Notes under the pieces: model-generated
Seen by the model: the letters and a program-made list of their open reading frames with translations, nothing else
The model's database searches: none
Told to the model about the DNA's origin: nothing
Assembly: GCA_023159155.1 (NCBI GenBank)
Contig: JAJNNX010000006.1
Location: 1,426,001-1,490,000 of the forward strand
Length of the DNA: 64,000 nucleotides
Direction: 5' to 3'
Source: Ustulina deusta
Lineage: Eukaryota; Ascomycota; Sordariomycetes; Xylariales; Xylariaceae
In this document: piece by piece, positions 1 to 12,300 of the stretch
How the letters are laid out: the number at the start of each line of letters is the position of its first letter
Position numbering within the stretch: the first letter of the stretch is position 1
Position numbers and translations under genes: made by a program

Positions 1-3000
1 CCTCATTCAACATGTTACTAAGGATAAAATGTCAGTACCAAGTATTCAACAGCCCAGGCTGTCACAACTTACATCGCCTCTTCATTCTGGTCAAGGCGGA
101 CGAGGTGTTCGGATATCTTATGCATAACTTTCGCAGTGTAGAAGTCTTTGTCCCCCACGGTTGCGCGCATATGGCGCAACGCCCTCTGGTGATATCCGAA
201 ACTCTCATCCCATTCGCCTTGCGCGGCACGGAGGTTTCCTAACGCGTAGAAAAGCAAACCGGCCCGGACGGATTCTCTGTCGTCTTTCCCTAGGGCCTTC
301 TCTCTGCCAGCTAGGCTATCAAGAAGAAGCGTGTTGCACTCTTCAAACTTGCCTTGAGCCAGAAGGGCCCAACTAAGGTTGACTTCCCCCGACCGGGGAA
401 CGTAATTACCCAGCGCTTTTCGTATTCGCAGTGCTTCTTTGAGGTCGGCTTCTCCTTCATCGTATCGTCGATCTTGAGTTCGAGAGATTCCTCGCTCGGC
501 ATAAGCGAGATACAGTCGTTCATCCGCAACATCGAGTTCTTGGCATATATTCATAACTAGATCTAGCGACTTCTCCTTGTAGATACGGCTGTTATTAAAG
601 TCACTGGGGTCCATTGCGATGGCACCCAAACAGAAATAGATGTCTACAAGCAAAGAGTCCCGATCAGGGTGGCTGGAGGATATGCAAATGTTTTGAGCCG
701 TTTCGAAAAAGCCATCAAAGTCCTTTGTCCGGCCGCGCTCTTTTTGGTACCTGAGAGTATTAGTCCTATACCAAGGAGGAAAAGGTAACCCTGAAGAACG
801 TACCACGCAGCTTCAGTCAATAGCTTTGCCAACTGCAGTTTGGTGGCTTCAGATGGGTCTGAGATCGCAGGCCAGAGTTGGTGAAGTCGAAGAATGTGGG
901 GGTACATCGCCGCACAAACAGGCCATCTTCCAACGCGTAGTCTGCCACCGCTTGACTTGGGCTTGGGAAGCTCTGGCGGCTTCGATGGTTTGGGCATGGC
1001 TGATGGCCACTCTGCCCAAATAACTCTGACAAGTTGATCGAACATCTCACACTTCTTGACGGCATCCATTGTTGCCATGATTGCATCCTGCACAAGACGG
1101 TGGACCGACAACAGCTGCTTGTTCTTATCCCTTTGGACCAAAGAGGACTGAAGGAGGTCAGCACAAGCCTCTATGTAGTTGCTCTTTTTAAGATTTGCTC
1201 CATCCGAGAGCATTTTCCCAGCAGCTGTGACCAGTAAATCTTCCTCCACCGCATCCGGGTCAAGAAACGAAACTAGCTCCAAAAGTTGATGGGCCCGGGG
1301 TTTTAGTTTTTCGAATGCCTAGACAGTCGAGATTGAGTGACGGTAAGAAATGAGATTTGTGTCAAACTTCGTCTCATAGAGGTTGGCGTGTTCTTCATGG
1401 TCAGTATATAGCTCCCAGAATTCTGACAGGGTGAGATCTTGACGACGAATAACCCCTGCCATTTGGGAGATAGCGAGGGGAATGCCACCGAGTGCATTTG
1501 TGATTTTCTCAACGACGTTGTTTTCCGATTCATTAAAGACAGTGGTGAGATGGGAGAATAGAGACAGACTGTCTTGCTGTGTGAGGGGGCCAAGATCGAG
1601 ACCTGAAGGTTTCCTGATGAACATGGTCTTAGCCAAAGGGTCGCGGCTAGTAATGAGGATAGATCCACTGCCCTGAGGCCAGTAATCGGCCAAGATAATT
1701 GGGTCATCTGCGTTGTCAAAAACGAGTAGCCATGTCGCTTCTGCGCTTGCCTGGCTGGATTGACCAAGCTCCTCGGACGAGGACAGAGACTTCCGAGGGT
1801 TAGAGAGCCACCCTTTCACGATCTCTCTGCTTACAACCTGACTCTTACAATCTGAAGGGTCCTCGAGTCCAACTGCCAGCGAAATTTGTTGGTAATGCTC
1901 ATCCATCTTCGCCACCTCGTCGGCAACAACCCAGAATACAGCATCGAAGGAGTCTCTGTGGCGTCTAGTAAACTCACGAGCTATTTCTGTTTTTCCAATC
2001 CCTCCGAATCCACAAAGTGTGAACTGGCGCCCCGCACCGCTGGACGTGGTCGCAGCGCTCTTTAAAGGTAGGAGTTCAGCTGCAATGTGGCCCAAAATAT
2101 CCTCGCACCCACAGAAGTCCTCGTTCACAGAAGACGCCTTGAGAAGGAAGCACGGCAGATTCAGGGTCCTCCGCGTCTCAAGGGAAGGTGTTGATGGGTA
2201 CACCATCTCAATCCCAGCAAGAGATGTATCTTCCGCCGCTCTATTTGACGGCCATTCGGTAAGCTCAAACCGATCAACTACGACCATCTAGTCAACCGCT
2301 CCAGTAGACCAGGACTTCAACATATATTTATGCGGAACCTCGCTCATAGTTGGAGAGTAGGCACTCATGGTCGCGTACTGATATTCCTCTACGACAGTAA
2401 TTAGCATCACATGAAACCGTCCAAGGCAGATATAACTCATGGTCTTCGTGGCGAAGTGCAACTAATTGCACAGCATCTTGTAAAGTTTCACGAATGAATT
2501 TGTTGAGGTCGAGTAATCCTTCACCACCGAGGCTCTTAGTAAAAAGACAAGTCTCATGATGATCAACGTTGAGACCGATGATTGTTTCCATGGGTGCGTG
2601 AGTTGAACAAGCTTCACGGTTGACCAACTGCGGTTCGAGTTAGTGTCTGTCTGAAGTAGTATCAACTAGGAACTGCGAAGTTTGCTTACTTGCTGGTATT
2701 TCGGGAGTAGCGGAGCTGAACTATTTTTAGTTTCTCTCAGCTCGTAGGCCGACAAGATAGGAGTGCGAAAATAAATGGCCTCGAATCTGTCTGCAAGATC
2801 TAACAAAACAGCGCCTTCTCGCTCGATGTTGGCATGTGGGATCTTGAGACTCTTGCCAGTTGATGCTTCTAAGATGTCTTTGAATCGTATAAAACTCGTG
2901 GGTTTATCTGCGAACCGATGTGAAGTGCTTAGAAAGACGATACCAACGATAGAGTCGATAATTGATTGATATCGATGGAACTGCTTGTTAGCTACATACA

Positions 3001-3490
3001 AAGCCTGCTTAACTATAATGCCCCCGAGACTATGACAGACTATGACAATTGGCTTATTATTGAACTATGGGTTTGTCCGCATGAGAGTTACAAGTCGGGA
3101 CATGATGTTTCACTAATGCTGGAACTGATAGCGACCGCATTTCGCTGAGCTGTTGAAGAAAATCGTAGCCCAACATCAGAACTGATTCCCATGAAGGTTT
3201 GGGGCCTGCGAATGGTGAAGCATATTCGTAAGCTAGAACGCGCCCGATACCGTCGGGATCGCTTAAGGTCGGCAGCCAGCAGGGGTCTCCAAATGGCCAG
3301 TCCTTTGGCAACGGTGTTCCAATGCCTGGGACGAGGATGAAGCTATAATAATATGTGGCGATTAGCGAACACAATACATAATAAAAGCTCAGCGCTGCAA
3401 GACTTCTTACTCAATGCCATTCTCCGAAACCCCCGAATCCCAAAGCCGTTCAAGCTGGCCACCCCTTGTAAAGCTTGTTGCTGCCGTCAT
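1..3490 (-). pseudogene. NLR-like protein: SesB-type esterase + NB-ARC + TPR, interrupted by an in-frame stop, 3' end off the window
   Basis: Model: exons 3490-3411, 3342-3114, 3064-2690, 2627-2379, 2287-804, 750-73 and 17-<1; phases agree throughout. The N-terminal domain is an alpha/beta hydrolase of the SesB type, with VPGIGTPLPKDW and the nucleophile elbow CHSLGG. Exon 5 carries NB-ARC: P-loop GFGGIGKTE, Walker B-like LLVFDNADD, then SGSILITSRD and GGIPLAISQMAG. Exon 6 is helical and TPR-like, with repeated A-x-E/G-F-Y patterns. Known NLRs of this type sense non-self in fungi, with the N-terminal esterase as effector; that role is inferred here. Codon 634 (1321-1319) is TAG exactly where family members read STVW. 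Reading continues in the same frame on both sides, so one TGG-to-TAG change explains it. The exon 4/5 junction is the least certain. The gene continues beyond base 1 through a GTAAGT...TTAG intron. Confidence 0.8.
1319..1321 (-). other. Premature TAG stop in the NLR gene
   Basis: The NB-ARC exon is open from 2287 to this codon, and the same frame is open from 1318 down to 804. The residues on either side (ISTV / AFEKLKPRAHQLLELV) join into a typical NB-ARC C-terminal segment with Trp expected at this position. No donor/acceptor pair removes the stop without also deleting conserved sequence. Confidence 0.8.
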
Positions 3491-3849
3491 GACTGAGGAC
3501 ACCCCGGGTCGAATGTTGCAAGAGACCAACACATGAGGAAGGGAAGTTATATGTTGCCCTTGTTGAAGGAGCAAGTATGTTGTTGCAGCTGTATGTAGTC
3601 TGCCAGATGAAGGTGTGGTGCGAGGTACGTAACGGGTTGGCGCCGTGCAGGCTTCGCCGCATTCAATGTTAGTCCGGGCCTCTTACACAATCAATGCATA
3701 CATAAGTATGCCGCCTATATGAATATATCGACTCCCAACTTGGAAGTTAAGGACCTCGGGAATCATCGAATTTGGTAATTCTATCTAACGATTGTTAGGA
3801 TGCCGTTAGACAACATGATCACGGTCTTTCTCAGTCCAATTTGGCCCTT

Positions 3850-4326
3850 CTATCCGACCTGAAGTGATAACACACTCTCCACAGTTTCCGCCATTGGTTC
3901 TTCAGAGCCTGAAAATCCCAGAGATAAGAAGATGTAAGCAAAGAGGGTGATCGGAACGCATAACACAAAAAACCACCAGAACGCAAGATGGCCCTGTCCA
4001 AGAACCTCAATGTTCATACCGAACAAGCTGGAGCTAAAATTAAGCGGAATAAACAGCGTTGCAAGGATAGTCAACTTCTTGACTCGCTCGGACTGCTCAA
4101 TGGCTTTACGAGACTCCTCAATGGTGGCTTTGTTCATCGCTAGGGTGATGCCCCAATTGCACATTTTTGATAACTCTATGCAGCGATTAAGTAGTTGCTC
4201 ATAGTCTTCTAGGAGGCCTTTGACGGTAAAGGTGCTGTCCGAGCTAGTGGTAGCCCTAAAGACTTTGACGTCCTTCGTCTCTACCTGACGGGGTGGGCAA
4301 TATGAAGAAACAGGGGGCCTTGGCAC
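3850..4326 (-). pseudogene. C-terminal fragment of a CorA-like Mg2+ transporter
   Basis: A 158-aa reading frame holds a helical stalk, a first membrane segment ending in the CorA signature (LFGMNIEV), a short loop (LGQGH) and a second membrane segment (FWWFFVLCVPITLFAYIF). Fungal CorA-like proteins are normally several hundred residues long with a large cytosolic N-terminal domain; almost all of that is missing here. About 110 bases upstream on the same strand, a second short frame (4561 to about 4439) starts MMSRVINVPGEF and ends in a stop. It may be a leftover N-terminal exon, but no convincing splice joins the two. The fragment sits behind the broken NLR, so I read it as a truncated gene; a short functional protein is less likely. 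Confidence 0.55.
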
Positions 4327-4384
4327 CCGCCTCCCTCCGTACAGGGGTGGAGGTTACCACCTAGCATAGCCGCTGGGTCTGCGG

Positions 4385-4402
4385 GCCAGACCGCGGTCTG
4401 GC
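4385..4402. repeat. 18-bp perfect palindrome
   Basis: An uninterrupted inverted repeat centred on CCGCGG (GCCAGACCGCGGTCTGGC) lies just upstream of the CorA-like fragment. CGG/CCG half-sites are what fungal Zn2Cys6 regulators bind, but nothing else here shows it is an operator. Confidence 0.5.
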
Positions 4403-4684
4403 GATGAAGAGTCCAGGATGCACATAGCTATGCTATCGCTAATACTGAGATAATTTGTCGGCAACGCTTGATATGTTGACACTGGGCATGTCGCATGGTT
4501 CTGGAATCAGTTGGGTCTCATGAAGAAACTCGCCAGGCACGTTGATTACCCGCGACATCATGACCTCCTTAGAGAAAAGGCACGAATCCCACCCCCTCTT
4601 CCCTAATCACACACATTCATTTGGAAGTGTCCCGCAGTTAACATTCTCGCCAGTTTCCCGGCGATTCGTGCCTGCATATTCGAT

Positions 4685-5529
4685 ATGGATGGCCTTCTTA
4701 TTAATTCTGAAGATGTAATTACCAAGTGTACGAATCAACTTCTCGAGAAATACGGGAGACCTATCTTCACCCGCTCCATGCGAGCTGTGACCAGTGAGCT
4801 AAACACTCTCAAGGCTGTCCCAAACTTCATAATATTAATGTATACCTATAACCGAAAGTGGGCGTTCCAAACTCGACAAACAGTGATACCTTCCACGATT
4901 GGGCCAAATTGCCAATCTCTCGCGAACAATTTAAGCGTGAATTGAAGGAGCTCATGACACTCAACTTTCCCGATTGCGAGCCTCTATCCGGCGCGGAGAA
5001 GCTCTTGTCGGACCTCAGCCGTGGCGTCTCTTCCGGCGCGAAAATCGAGTTAGCTCTGGCATCGAGTACAAAAACAAATACATACAAACTAAAGATTTCG
5101 AAGCCGAGGAACCAAAAGCTACTCGACTTCTTTGAACCTAACAGGCGGATTCTTGGAGATGATCCACGAGTACAGCAAGGCCGAGGCAAACCAGCGCCTG
5201 ATATATACTTAGTCGCGCTGCAGGCTCTGAACTCCAGTATAAATCCTGGAGAGAAGCCGGTTATGCCCAACGAGTGCTTGGTTTTCGAAGACAGCATCGC
5301 GGGTGTGGAATCTGGTAGAAGGGCTGGCATGAGGGTCATTTGGGTCCCCCATCCTGACCTCGCAGCCGAGTATCAGTATGTGGAAAAAGAAGTTCTAGCA
5401 GGGCGGACGGGCAGATTTAAACTCAAGGATGATTCGCATCTTGGAGAAATCGATGATGGCTGGGCTGAAAGCATTCCGAGTCTAGAGCACTTCAATTTCG
5501 AGAAGTACCGGATTCAGGTGCCTCCATAA
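4685..5529 (+). CDS. HAD-superfamily hydrolase (DOG/GPP-like), 5' end unresolved
   Basis: Two exons (4685-4793, 4859-5529) joined by a GTGAGC...AAAG intron restore the family sequence VTMGVPNSTNSDTFHDWAKL. HAD motif I is DMDGLLINSED; motif II lies in ALASSTKT; GKPAPDIYL carries the motif III Lys; VFEDSIAGVESGRRAGM is motif IV. HAD enzymes form a phospho-aspartate on the first Asp of motif I; substrates are probably small phospho-sugars or nucleotides, but I cannot say which. The only ATG in frame is inside motif I, after the nucleophilic Asp. The frame is open upstream (SFPAIRACIFDMDG) to a TAA near 4608 with no ATG, so the true start must be in an upstream exon I cannot place, or the gene has lost it. 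From the ATG it would be 259 aa. Confidence 0.7.
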
Positions 5530-8500
5530 TCTTGAAATTCTCGTGATGCCCACCTAATCTACTTTACTTGTCCAGGTTGGCGAACCAGAAAATACCGAAG
5601 AAAATTGAGCGGATTTGATTGGAGTGTCGCGTCGGAACGCGATGTCACAGAATAAAATAGGTAGGGTGCTTGCCTTGCAAGGTAGCGGAGAAGTAAAATT
5701 TTCAGCCAGCAATGTTTTCCGTGTACGATAGGGACGAGGCTATCTCCTAACATATACATTGTTTTCCTGTTCTTTTAAATGATTTTCACCATGTGTCTAC
5801 CATTAATATCAAATATTGGACCGCACCTGGAAAGAGTTCTGCGAGTATCCAACCTTACCAAGTGTCTTATATTCACTAGCTGATGTCATAATGAGCCGCG
5901 TAACTGATGTGATTCTAGCCAGTCACTAATTAATATGTCATGGAATAGCCGAACTCCAAGCCTTTGATGGCACCTCTTTTAGGGAGCGAAACGGTCTCCT
6001 GAACGTTGTCGTAAGTAGCCCAGCCTTTCGGGATCCCGTAAAACTGTCAATGCCATCTGCTGACTTGCAAAGGCTACCTCCAAACAGCAGGCATCGCACT
6101 ATCATCCTTACATTCTCCTCCACGCTGTTTGGGCGTGGCCCCTCGTGAGTCAGTCGGTCAGGACTCGATCCCTCGCCCAGCCAAACGTCGGTGTTCTGCG
6201 AAGGGTGTGAATGAAGGGGGATGGTCTAAGTAGAGGGGCATCGTTCGGAGCAGGAGGAACAGCATGCCCTTGGTGGGTTCGACCGATCCGTTTCTCTCAA
6301 TACGGTGCCCTAGTGGATTAACACGCCGATGGCAAAACGGAGGCCCGGCGGATATGAGGAGAGGGCGGGGCCGCCGCACCGCCACCATAAGTCAGCAGAC
6401 GCCTTCGTACCGAGTGTTCAATATTACGTTTGTTGTGGTGTATTTATGGTAATTCATATTTAAAGTTATACAAACATGTTCACTTTTAGTTTATATAACA
6501 TCAGGGGTACGGTTCAGGTTGGGCTTAGCTGGGCTCAGGCTTTCCTATTTTGATACAGGATGGAAAGGCCTATATATAAGGTACCTAGGCAAGAGGTGCT
6601 CATTTTCGATGGGCTGGGTTTAAAAGAATGAATGCTATGCCTCCTCCTCGTTGCTGGCGGCTTAGTAATACGAAGAGTTGCGTGTGTAAAGATTCGTCAA
6701 CTGTGAGGTGCGTCTTATCCACAAGATAAAATTGACAGGCAAACTCTATCAGCAGCCTATTGAAATAACTCTTTATTTTCTACGCGATGCTCTGTTCCTG
6801 TTCTCGTGCTCCTATTCGCTACCCGCTTGCCACGCTTTCCCCTTCTAATATTCCTCGTACATATAGTAACATTGTCCTCCTAATTTTCAACTGGTTTTCG
6901 TTATCAACAAGAAAATTCTTGTCATGTCTCTCACTAACTCTGAGTTACACAAGCACCTACGTACTCTAGGAGTGGTTCGCACTCGCGTGCTGACGACAAG
7001 CACTACGCAAGATCGATCTCTCGTCAGACTCCTTCTCCTATGCGTTCGGCACGACTCGGTCTAATGCACGCCGAAAACGTCGAGTAGATCCGCCTTGTAC
7101 ACTAATTTATCATCAGATGATATTGCAAAGTTGAGGTCTCAGCCCCTCCTTACCGAGAAATCGCGACTATAACTTGTTTAAACCAGGAATCATTCGCTAA
7201 ATATATATGCGGAATGAAGAGCTAGAAGACAGGTGACTGCTTGTCGCATACAGTCGACACGAAGCGTTGGTCCTATCAGATTTTGCGGGGTGGAATGAGG
7301 GGGAGAAGGGAGGGAGACTGTCAAGCAGCCCTTATCCGCTTCACTATATAACAATACACATTGAGGCTGATGGTTTGGTTATCAAGTACGGAATCAGATA
7401 GGTATCTAAAGGAGACCATGGCCTAGATAATTACCTCAGCGTAATACGACAAATAACATCAGTTCAAAAAAAAAGATTTCATAATTCGCCGAGAGCACAA
7501 GCAAATCGTATCCCCATGGGCCCATCGGTGAGGAAATTTGCTCGTAAGCAATATTATGAGTTTCGGCAAGGAGACCCACCGAATTTCCATAGCTTACCCG
7601 GGGCACAGGGGGGTCATCAAAGAGCAAAACCAAAACGTGTGATACCGTTCCTTGGTGTGGGCACTTCTCCGCGATCTGATCTGACGATAAAAACTTGTTT
7701 GTGCGCCAGAGTTTCTGTGCTACGTCTCGCCTCCACCACCCCCACGGGATTGCGACCAATTCAGCCCACGTAGAAGTTTGGTAACCCCACATCGGAACGC
7801 TATATACCTACCCATCAGCTAGCTACCTGCGCACACAGAGGGCAGGCGGTGGTTGGTTACTCTCAACAACCAGCAAGTAGGGGAAGTCTAGTGTGTGAGT
7901 AGGCCCAGGAGATCGGTGGAAGTCAGCTTGTCTGATCGATAGTAGCTTACCATCATCATACATAGTAACACAGTTTGAAGAGCGTTTGGGAGCGAGACAG
8001 GGCTCGCCATTGCCGAAGGTTATTACACCAAAGAGGCAGTGTCTAGACACGTTTATAGTTGTGAGGGAATAGATATTTGGCTGACGAGTTAGACCCGTGG
8101 GCCGGGCACTTAGGCGAGATAATATCGGATTACCCGCGTCGTAATAAGCAATGAAAGTTTAGATTAATAAACCACTGTTTGTGAACTACGCTTTGTGATA
8201 GGAAACCGTCGTTCGTTAATAAGCCTGGACCTAGTTACCGGGTTTATCCTCCTTTATTATCCGAAGCACGGTCAAACATATATTTACCAATCAAGTACCT
8301 GTACGACCATGTCCCTCCAAGAGAACCGTTCTCATGCAACGAGCCCATTGTTGCCATCAGTAGCAGGCGTGTCGGTGAAATGGGCGTCAATGCGGGCTGG
8401 GTGATGCTAGCCTTGAGGAAGAACCAATCAGCATGATCGGGGGTAATAATAAATGGGCTGTGCGCGGTGGTAGTACTTCAGTAGGAACTCGACGTATACA

Positions 8501-11500
8501 TGTCTTGCTTTAAAAGGAGGCGTTAGAGATAACCACGTTACTGTCTAGGACAGACAATAGATGATATCTACACCCGGAACAGGAGATCTGGCCACCAAGA
8601 TGATAGCCTGTTTTAGGTCACACTGAGAAATAGGTTTCACACTTCAGCAAAACATAAGGTCATATGTCTCGTGATCCAAGACATAACCTGGGGAGACCTT
8701 GGTGCCTCTAAAACAGAGTGAAACATTCCCATAGACGACGATCCGAATGAGGGCGGCCGAATTGACAGATCCTATTCCGTCCCATGCAACGAGGCTACTT
8801 CGGCGAATGTCAGTCTCCCATCCTTGTTTTCGCCAATATTGTCCCGTGTCGAGACCGTTCCACACGCGCAGAGGCTTCAGCTGAAGGGCGACAGAGTTCG
8901 GAAACCTGATGAACCGATGGTACATTTCGTTGGATGTAGTACAACCGGGACCCCGGACAGAACCCGGATACGGGGAAGACCAAGGCTCTGCTGCTAATAT
9001 CCAGTTGAGGCCGGCGCTATGCCTCTCATCCCCCCCCGGATTCTTTACTTAGGTGGCTGGATGTCGTATCGAAATGTCTGGCTTCTATTTACAGCGCTAT
9101 CTCCTCGGCTAAAGTCTAATATAAACTGTCGTCAGTGGCGGAATCGACGTTTATCATATATTGCCTCAGTTGTAATGTTGATGCAGCGTGCCGTAAGGCG
9201 ATTTAGTTAGTGATACGACTACACAGCACATGTAAGTCCTAAGAATTGTTGAAACAAACCCTGGGCGCTCATGTTGTACCTATTGAGCAATACCGAAAGC
9301 GAGTTATGAGTCCCCAAGCGATGGGGCGGTGACCAGTGGGATTAGAATCCCGCGGAGGAATATGACATGTTGTTCAGGCGAAGCGGTCCTTTGATTAATA
9401 TAAAAGACCAAGCGAAAGGGACACAGCATACTCGGGATAGAACCGGAATCATGGTATTGGGTATTATACGGCTGAATAGCTTTTCGAGTCCGGGGTGTGC
9501 ATCTGTGTACTAGGTAGCGTAGTCGTCGATATTCACTTGCTAGGAATGCTGGTCTGCGCTACTTGTTCCCAAGGCTTGCATCGCGGGTCTTCAATGGAGT
9601 ATTATAGCGTCATTTTAATATGAGGCTCATTTGCAATGACGCGGAAAAACTATGGTGGAGGCAGCTGATAACCGTTAAAAAGACTAAACTTCAAAAACAG
9701 CATGTCTCGACGTTTCATAGTTATTAACAGGAAATCCGGGCGGAATAGAGCGATCCAGGTCCAGATCGATCTCACTGGCGGGGCAAGCAAATGAATACTG
9801 TGGATACATCATGAAGAGACAAACAATACCTACCTACACTAGCCCACCTACAGTAGGTCCCCATGTGATTATCGTGTTGCTGGCTGTGGTCAACAGGGTC
9901 CTAGATAGCGCTAATGCCCTGGGCCTTGGTGTGTTGGCGGCTTGTACACCATGGAGGCGGAGATGTAGGGTACAGAATAATAGGTACTTAGTATAGACAG
10001 GCGGTATTCTGGTCCTAAAAAACCATACATCATGATGTAGGTAATGTTGAGGAAGTCTATTGTGTCACAATATCGAGAGGCTGCGAGTCAAGATTTTTAC
10101 ACTGTTACACTGCTTTGGTTAGTGCATGTGCTGATACAAGCCAAAAGAATGGCTAATACAGGGTTGTGAGCGAGAATTGTTGGCCGGTACGGCCAGTGTG
10201 GCTGTTACGGCGGGAAGGACTGCGACCTCGTTGGTTCGAATGGATTGAATTACCTAAGGGACTGCAAAACCACAAGTAGTAAGCGCGGCCGAGATTATGG
10301 TTGTTTCAAGAGAAGCCCACTCCCGCCAAACTCCCTGCCCCACAGCTTCAAATCTGGTGTATCCCAACTTTATTCTCTTCCTTTTTTATTTTCATTTTTT
10401 CTACCCTCTTTCTTTTTCTCTCTCTGTGGCAAAAAGGAGGGTTGAATTGCCTCATCTAGGTTAATCTGTCTGGTCTAGTAAAGGCGCAATAATTATGCAC
10501 ATGCCTGCACTACCTAGGTGTATTGCATCTCGTTCGTGAATTACCTACATAGTAGGTAGGCGGTGAGCGTAAGCAGACAAGAGAGTGTAGTAGGTAGATT
10601 GTGTGCATTGAGTGGACTTAAATAAAGGGTCTCCCAAGAAAGGGGCAGCAGTGGTTCTGCCTTATTCATCGGGAGTCCTGACTAGGGTACCTGATCTACA
10701 CTACCTACGATGTCAGCAAATCACCAGCACAGTTGCTTTCCACTCTGGGGCATATCCCTCAATCCCTGCTGGACCCCGCGCTTGACAACATGAGTTGGGT
10801 ACCTGTTAGTGGATAGATGGAAATCGGGAAACAAATCTGCAAGGTACCAGAACGCTAGCAGGGGTTGGAAACACGCTAATCGTACCGGAACCAACTGACC
10901 TTAAACTCACAGTCTGGCTGGAAAATAGAGTGGAAAGGGGCCGTTGAGAAAGATCAGATGAACGCCACTTATGACATTTATCTCTGCATAATACCTGTCA
11001 CCTATAGACCATTATAGATGCACAGATCTACACTACCTACAGAATACACACACCCGACCTCTTGCTTGTTCATTTGTATGCACCTAAGTTAGGGGAAATC
11101 TTTGATCAGAGGCATGTTGCAATTAACTATGATGAGTTGAAGTATTTATAACAGGTGTTGTGTTGTGACGATTCCAAGCTTAGTGAGAAATCAGAACCTG
11201 TACTACCCACCTAGGTACCAACGAGGTACCTACCTGGGTTGTAATGCCACAGAAATCCACCGAGTGACTGAGAATCAACCTGATCTTGGTACGGGATTCA
11301 TTGATCTACATAGGGTGGATGTACTAATACTGCAACCTCCTCAGATTCTTTTCTCCAAACAACATCTATTTCTAGTGATGTCATGTTTCTTGCTCTCTGT
11401 CTTGTTGCACTACGTCTGTTAATAAATGCCCACATGGGTACCTAATGCCTACCTACCCTGGTAATATGAACTAATCAAGCAAATAAATCACCTACCTGGT

Positions 11501-12300
11501 GTAGTGCATGCACCTAAGTGTTAAGGTATGATGCTTGGTACAGTTACCTGCGTTTTCTATTTCCTTGCTTGATCCTGTCCTTAGATTACTATATTTTATA
11601 TAGTATGATAGCATCACGCAATAGAAGTAGTTTTTTTCTTTATTAGTGTCTAGCTTATTACTGCTGGAGTTTTATATTATATAGTTCTATATTGGGCCCA
11701 TGATTGTTTGCTGTCTATGTTTGTTCTACCTTCTACCTTTACTAGGTATCTAACTAGCGATCGGTCAATGATAGTTAGGTAGGACCTAGGTATACCATGT
11801 GCTTCAAAGTAGGTAGGTAGTGTACACTGTAAAATAGCAGGTGTAGTCAGGTTGAATGAATCGTGGGGTGGTCACGTCGGGAGTTGGTGCCACACAAAGG
11901 GAATCGACCGTGCTTTTAATTGCGCATCTTTGCAAATTAGAACCAGGTAATGCTTGGCTGCATGTTGCTAAGGATACCCTGGTAGGTACCCACTGTTCCA
12001 TCCATCATGTCAGCTCCCATCTGGTAGGTACGGAAACATTCGTGTTTGCCACTAACGGTCCTTCCTCGGTAGCCCCTACAACAAAAAACTCACCTGTTCA
12101 TTCATAGGTTCAGTTAGGCGTCAGCCCGCCGCTCTTTCTTCAGTGTAGTGTGATGTGTGTACAAAGTGTACCTATGTATTCAGGTACCTCTCCCAGGTGT
12201 TCAGACCACCCAAGTACTTGGTCGATGACGGGAACCGGGGTACACCACATCCTAGTATTCCCACAATGCAGCAGGTACTTGAACTCCGTCAATTTCCACT
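5530..12300. other. Gene-poor region with TAGGTA/TACCTA words
   Basis: I find no convincing gene in 6.8 kb. The longest frames (7792-7436, 8050-7823 and 8925-8644, all minus) are short, mutually out of context, lack recognisable motifs and have no clear splice signals joining them. From about 9.8 kb onward the sequence is dotted with TAGGTA, GGTACC and CCTACC words (9828-9860, 10540-10565, 11205-11245, 11780-11825), a simple-sequence habit also seen in other intergenic stretches of this window. Confidence 0.6.

Noticed and set aside
7436..8050. Possible minus-strand gene from two in-frame segments (8050-7823 and 7792-7436)
   Set aside because: The segments share a frame, but only a 30-base gap with stops lies between them, too short for a normal intron, and neither shows a recognisable motif.
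8644..8925. 93-aa minus-strand frame
   Set aside because: No motif, no splice partners, and a length expected by chance in 7 kb of non-coding DNA.
10228..10240. GGTTCGAAT resembling a tRNA B box
   Set aside because: No matching A box or cloverleaf could be built around it.
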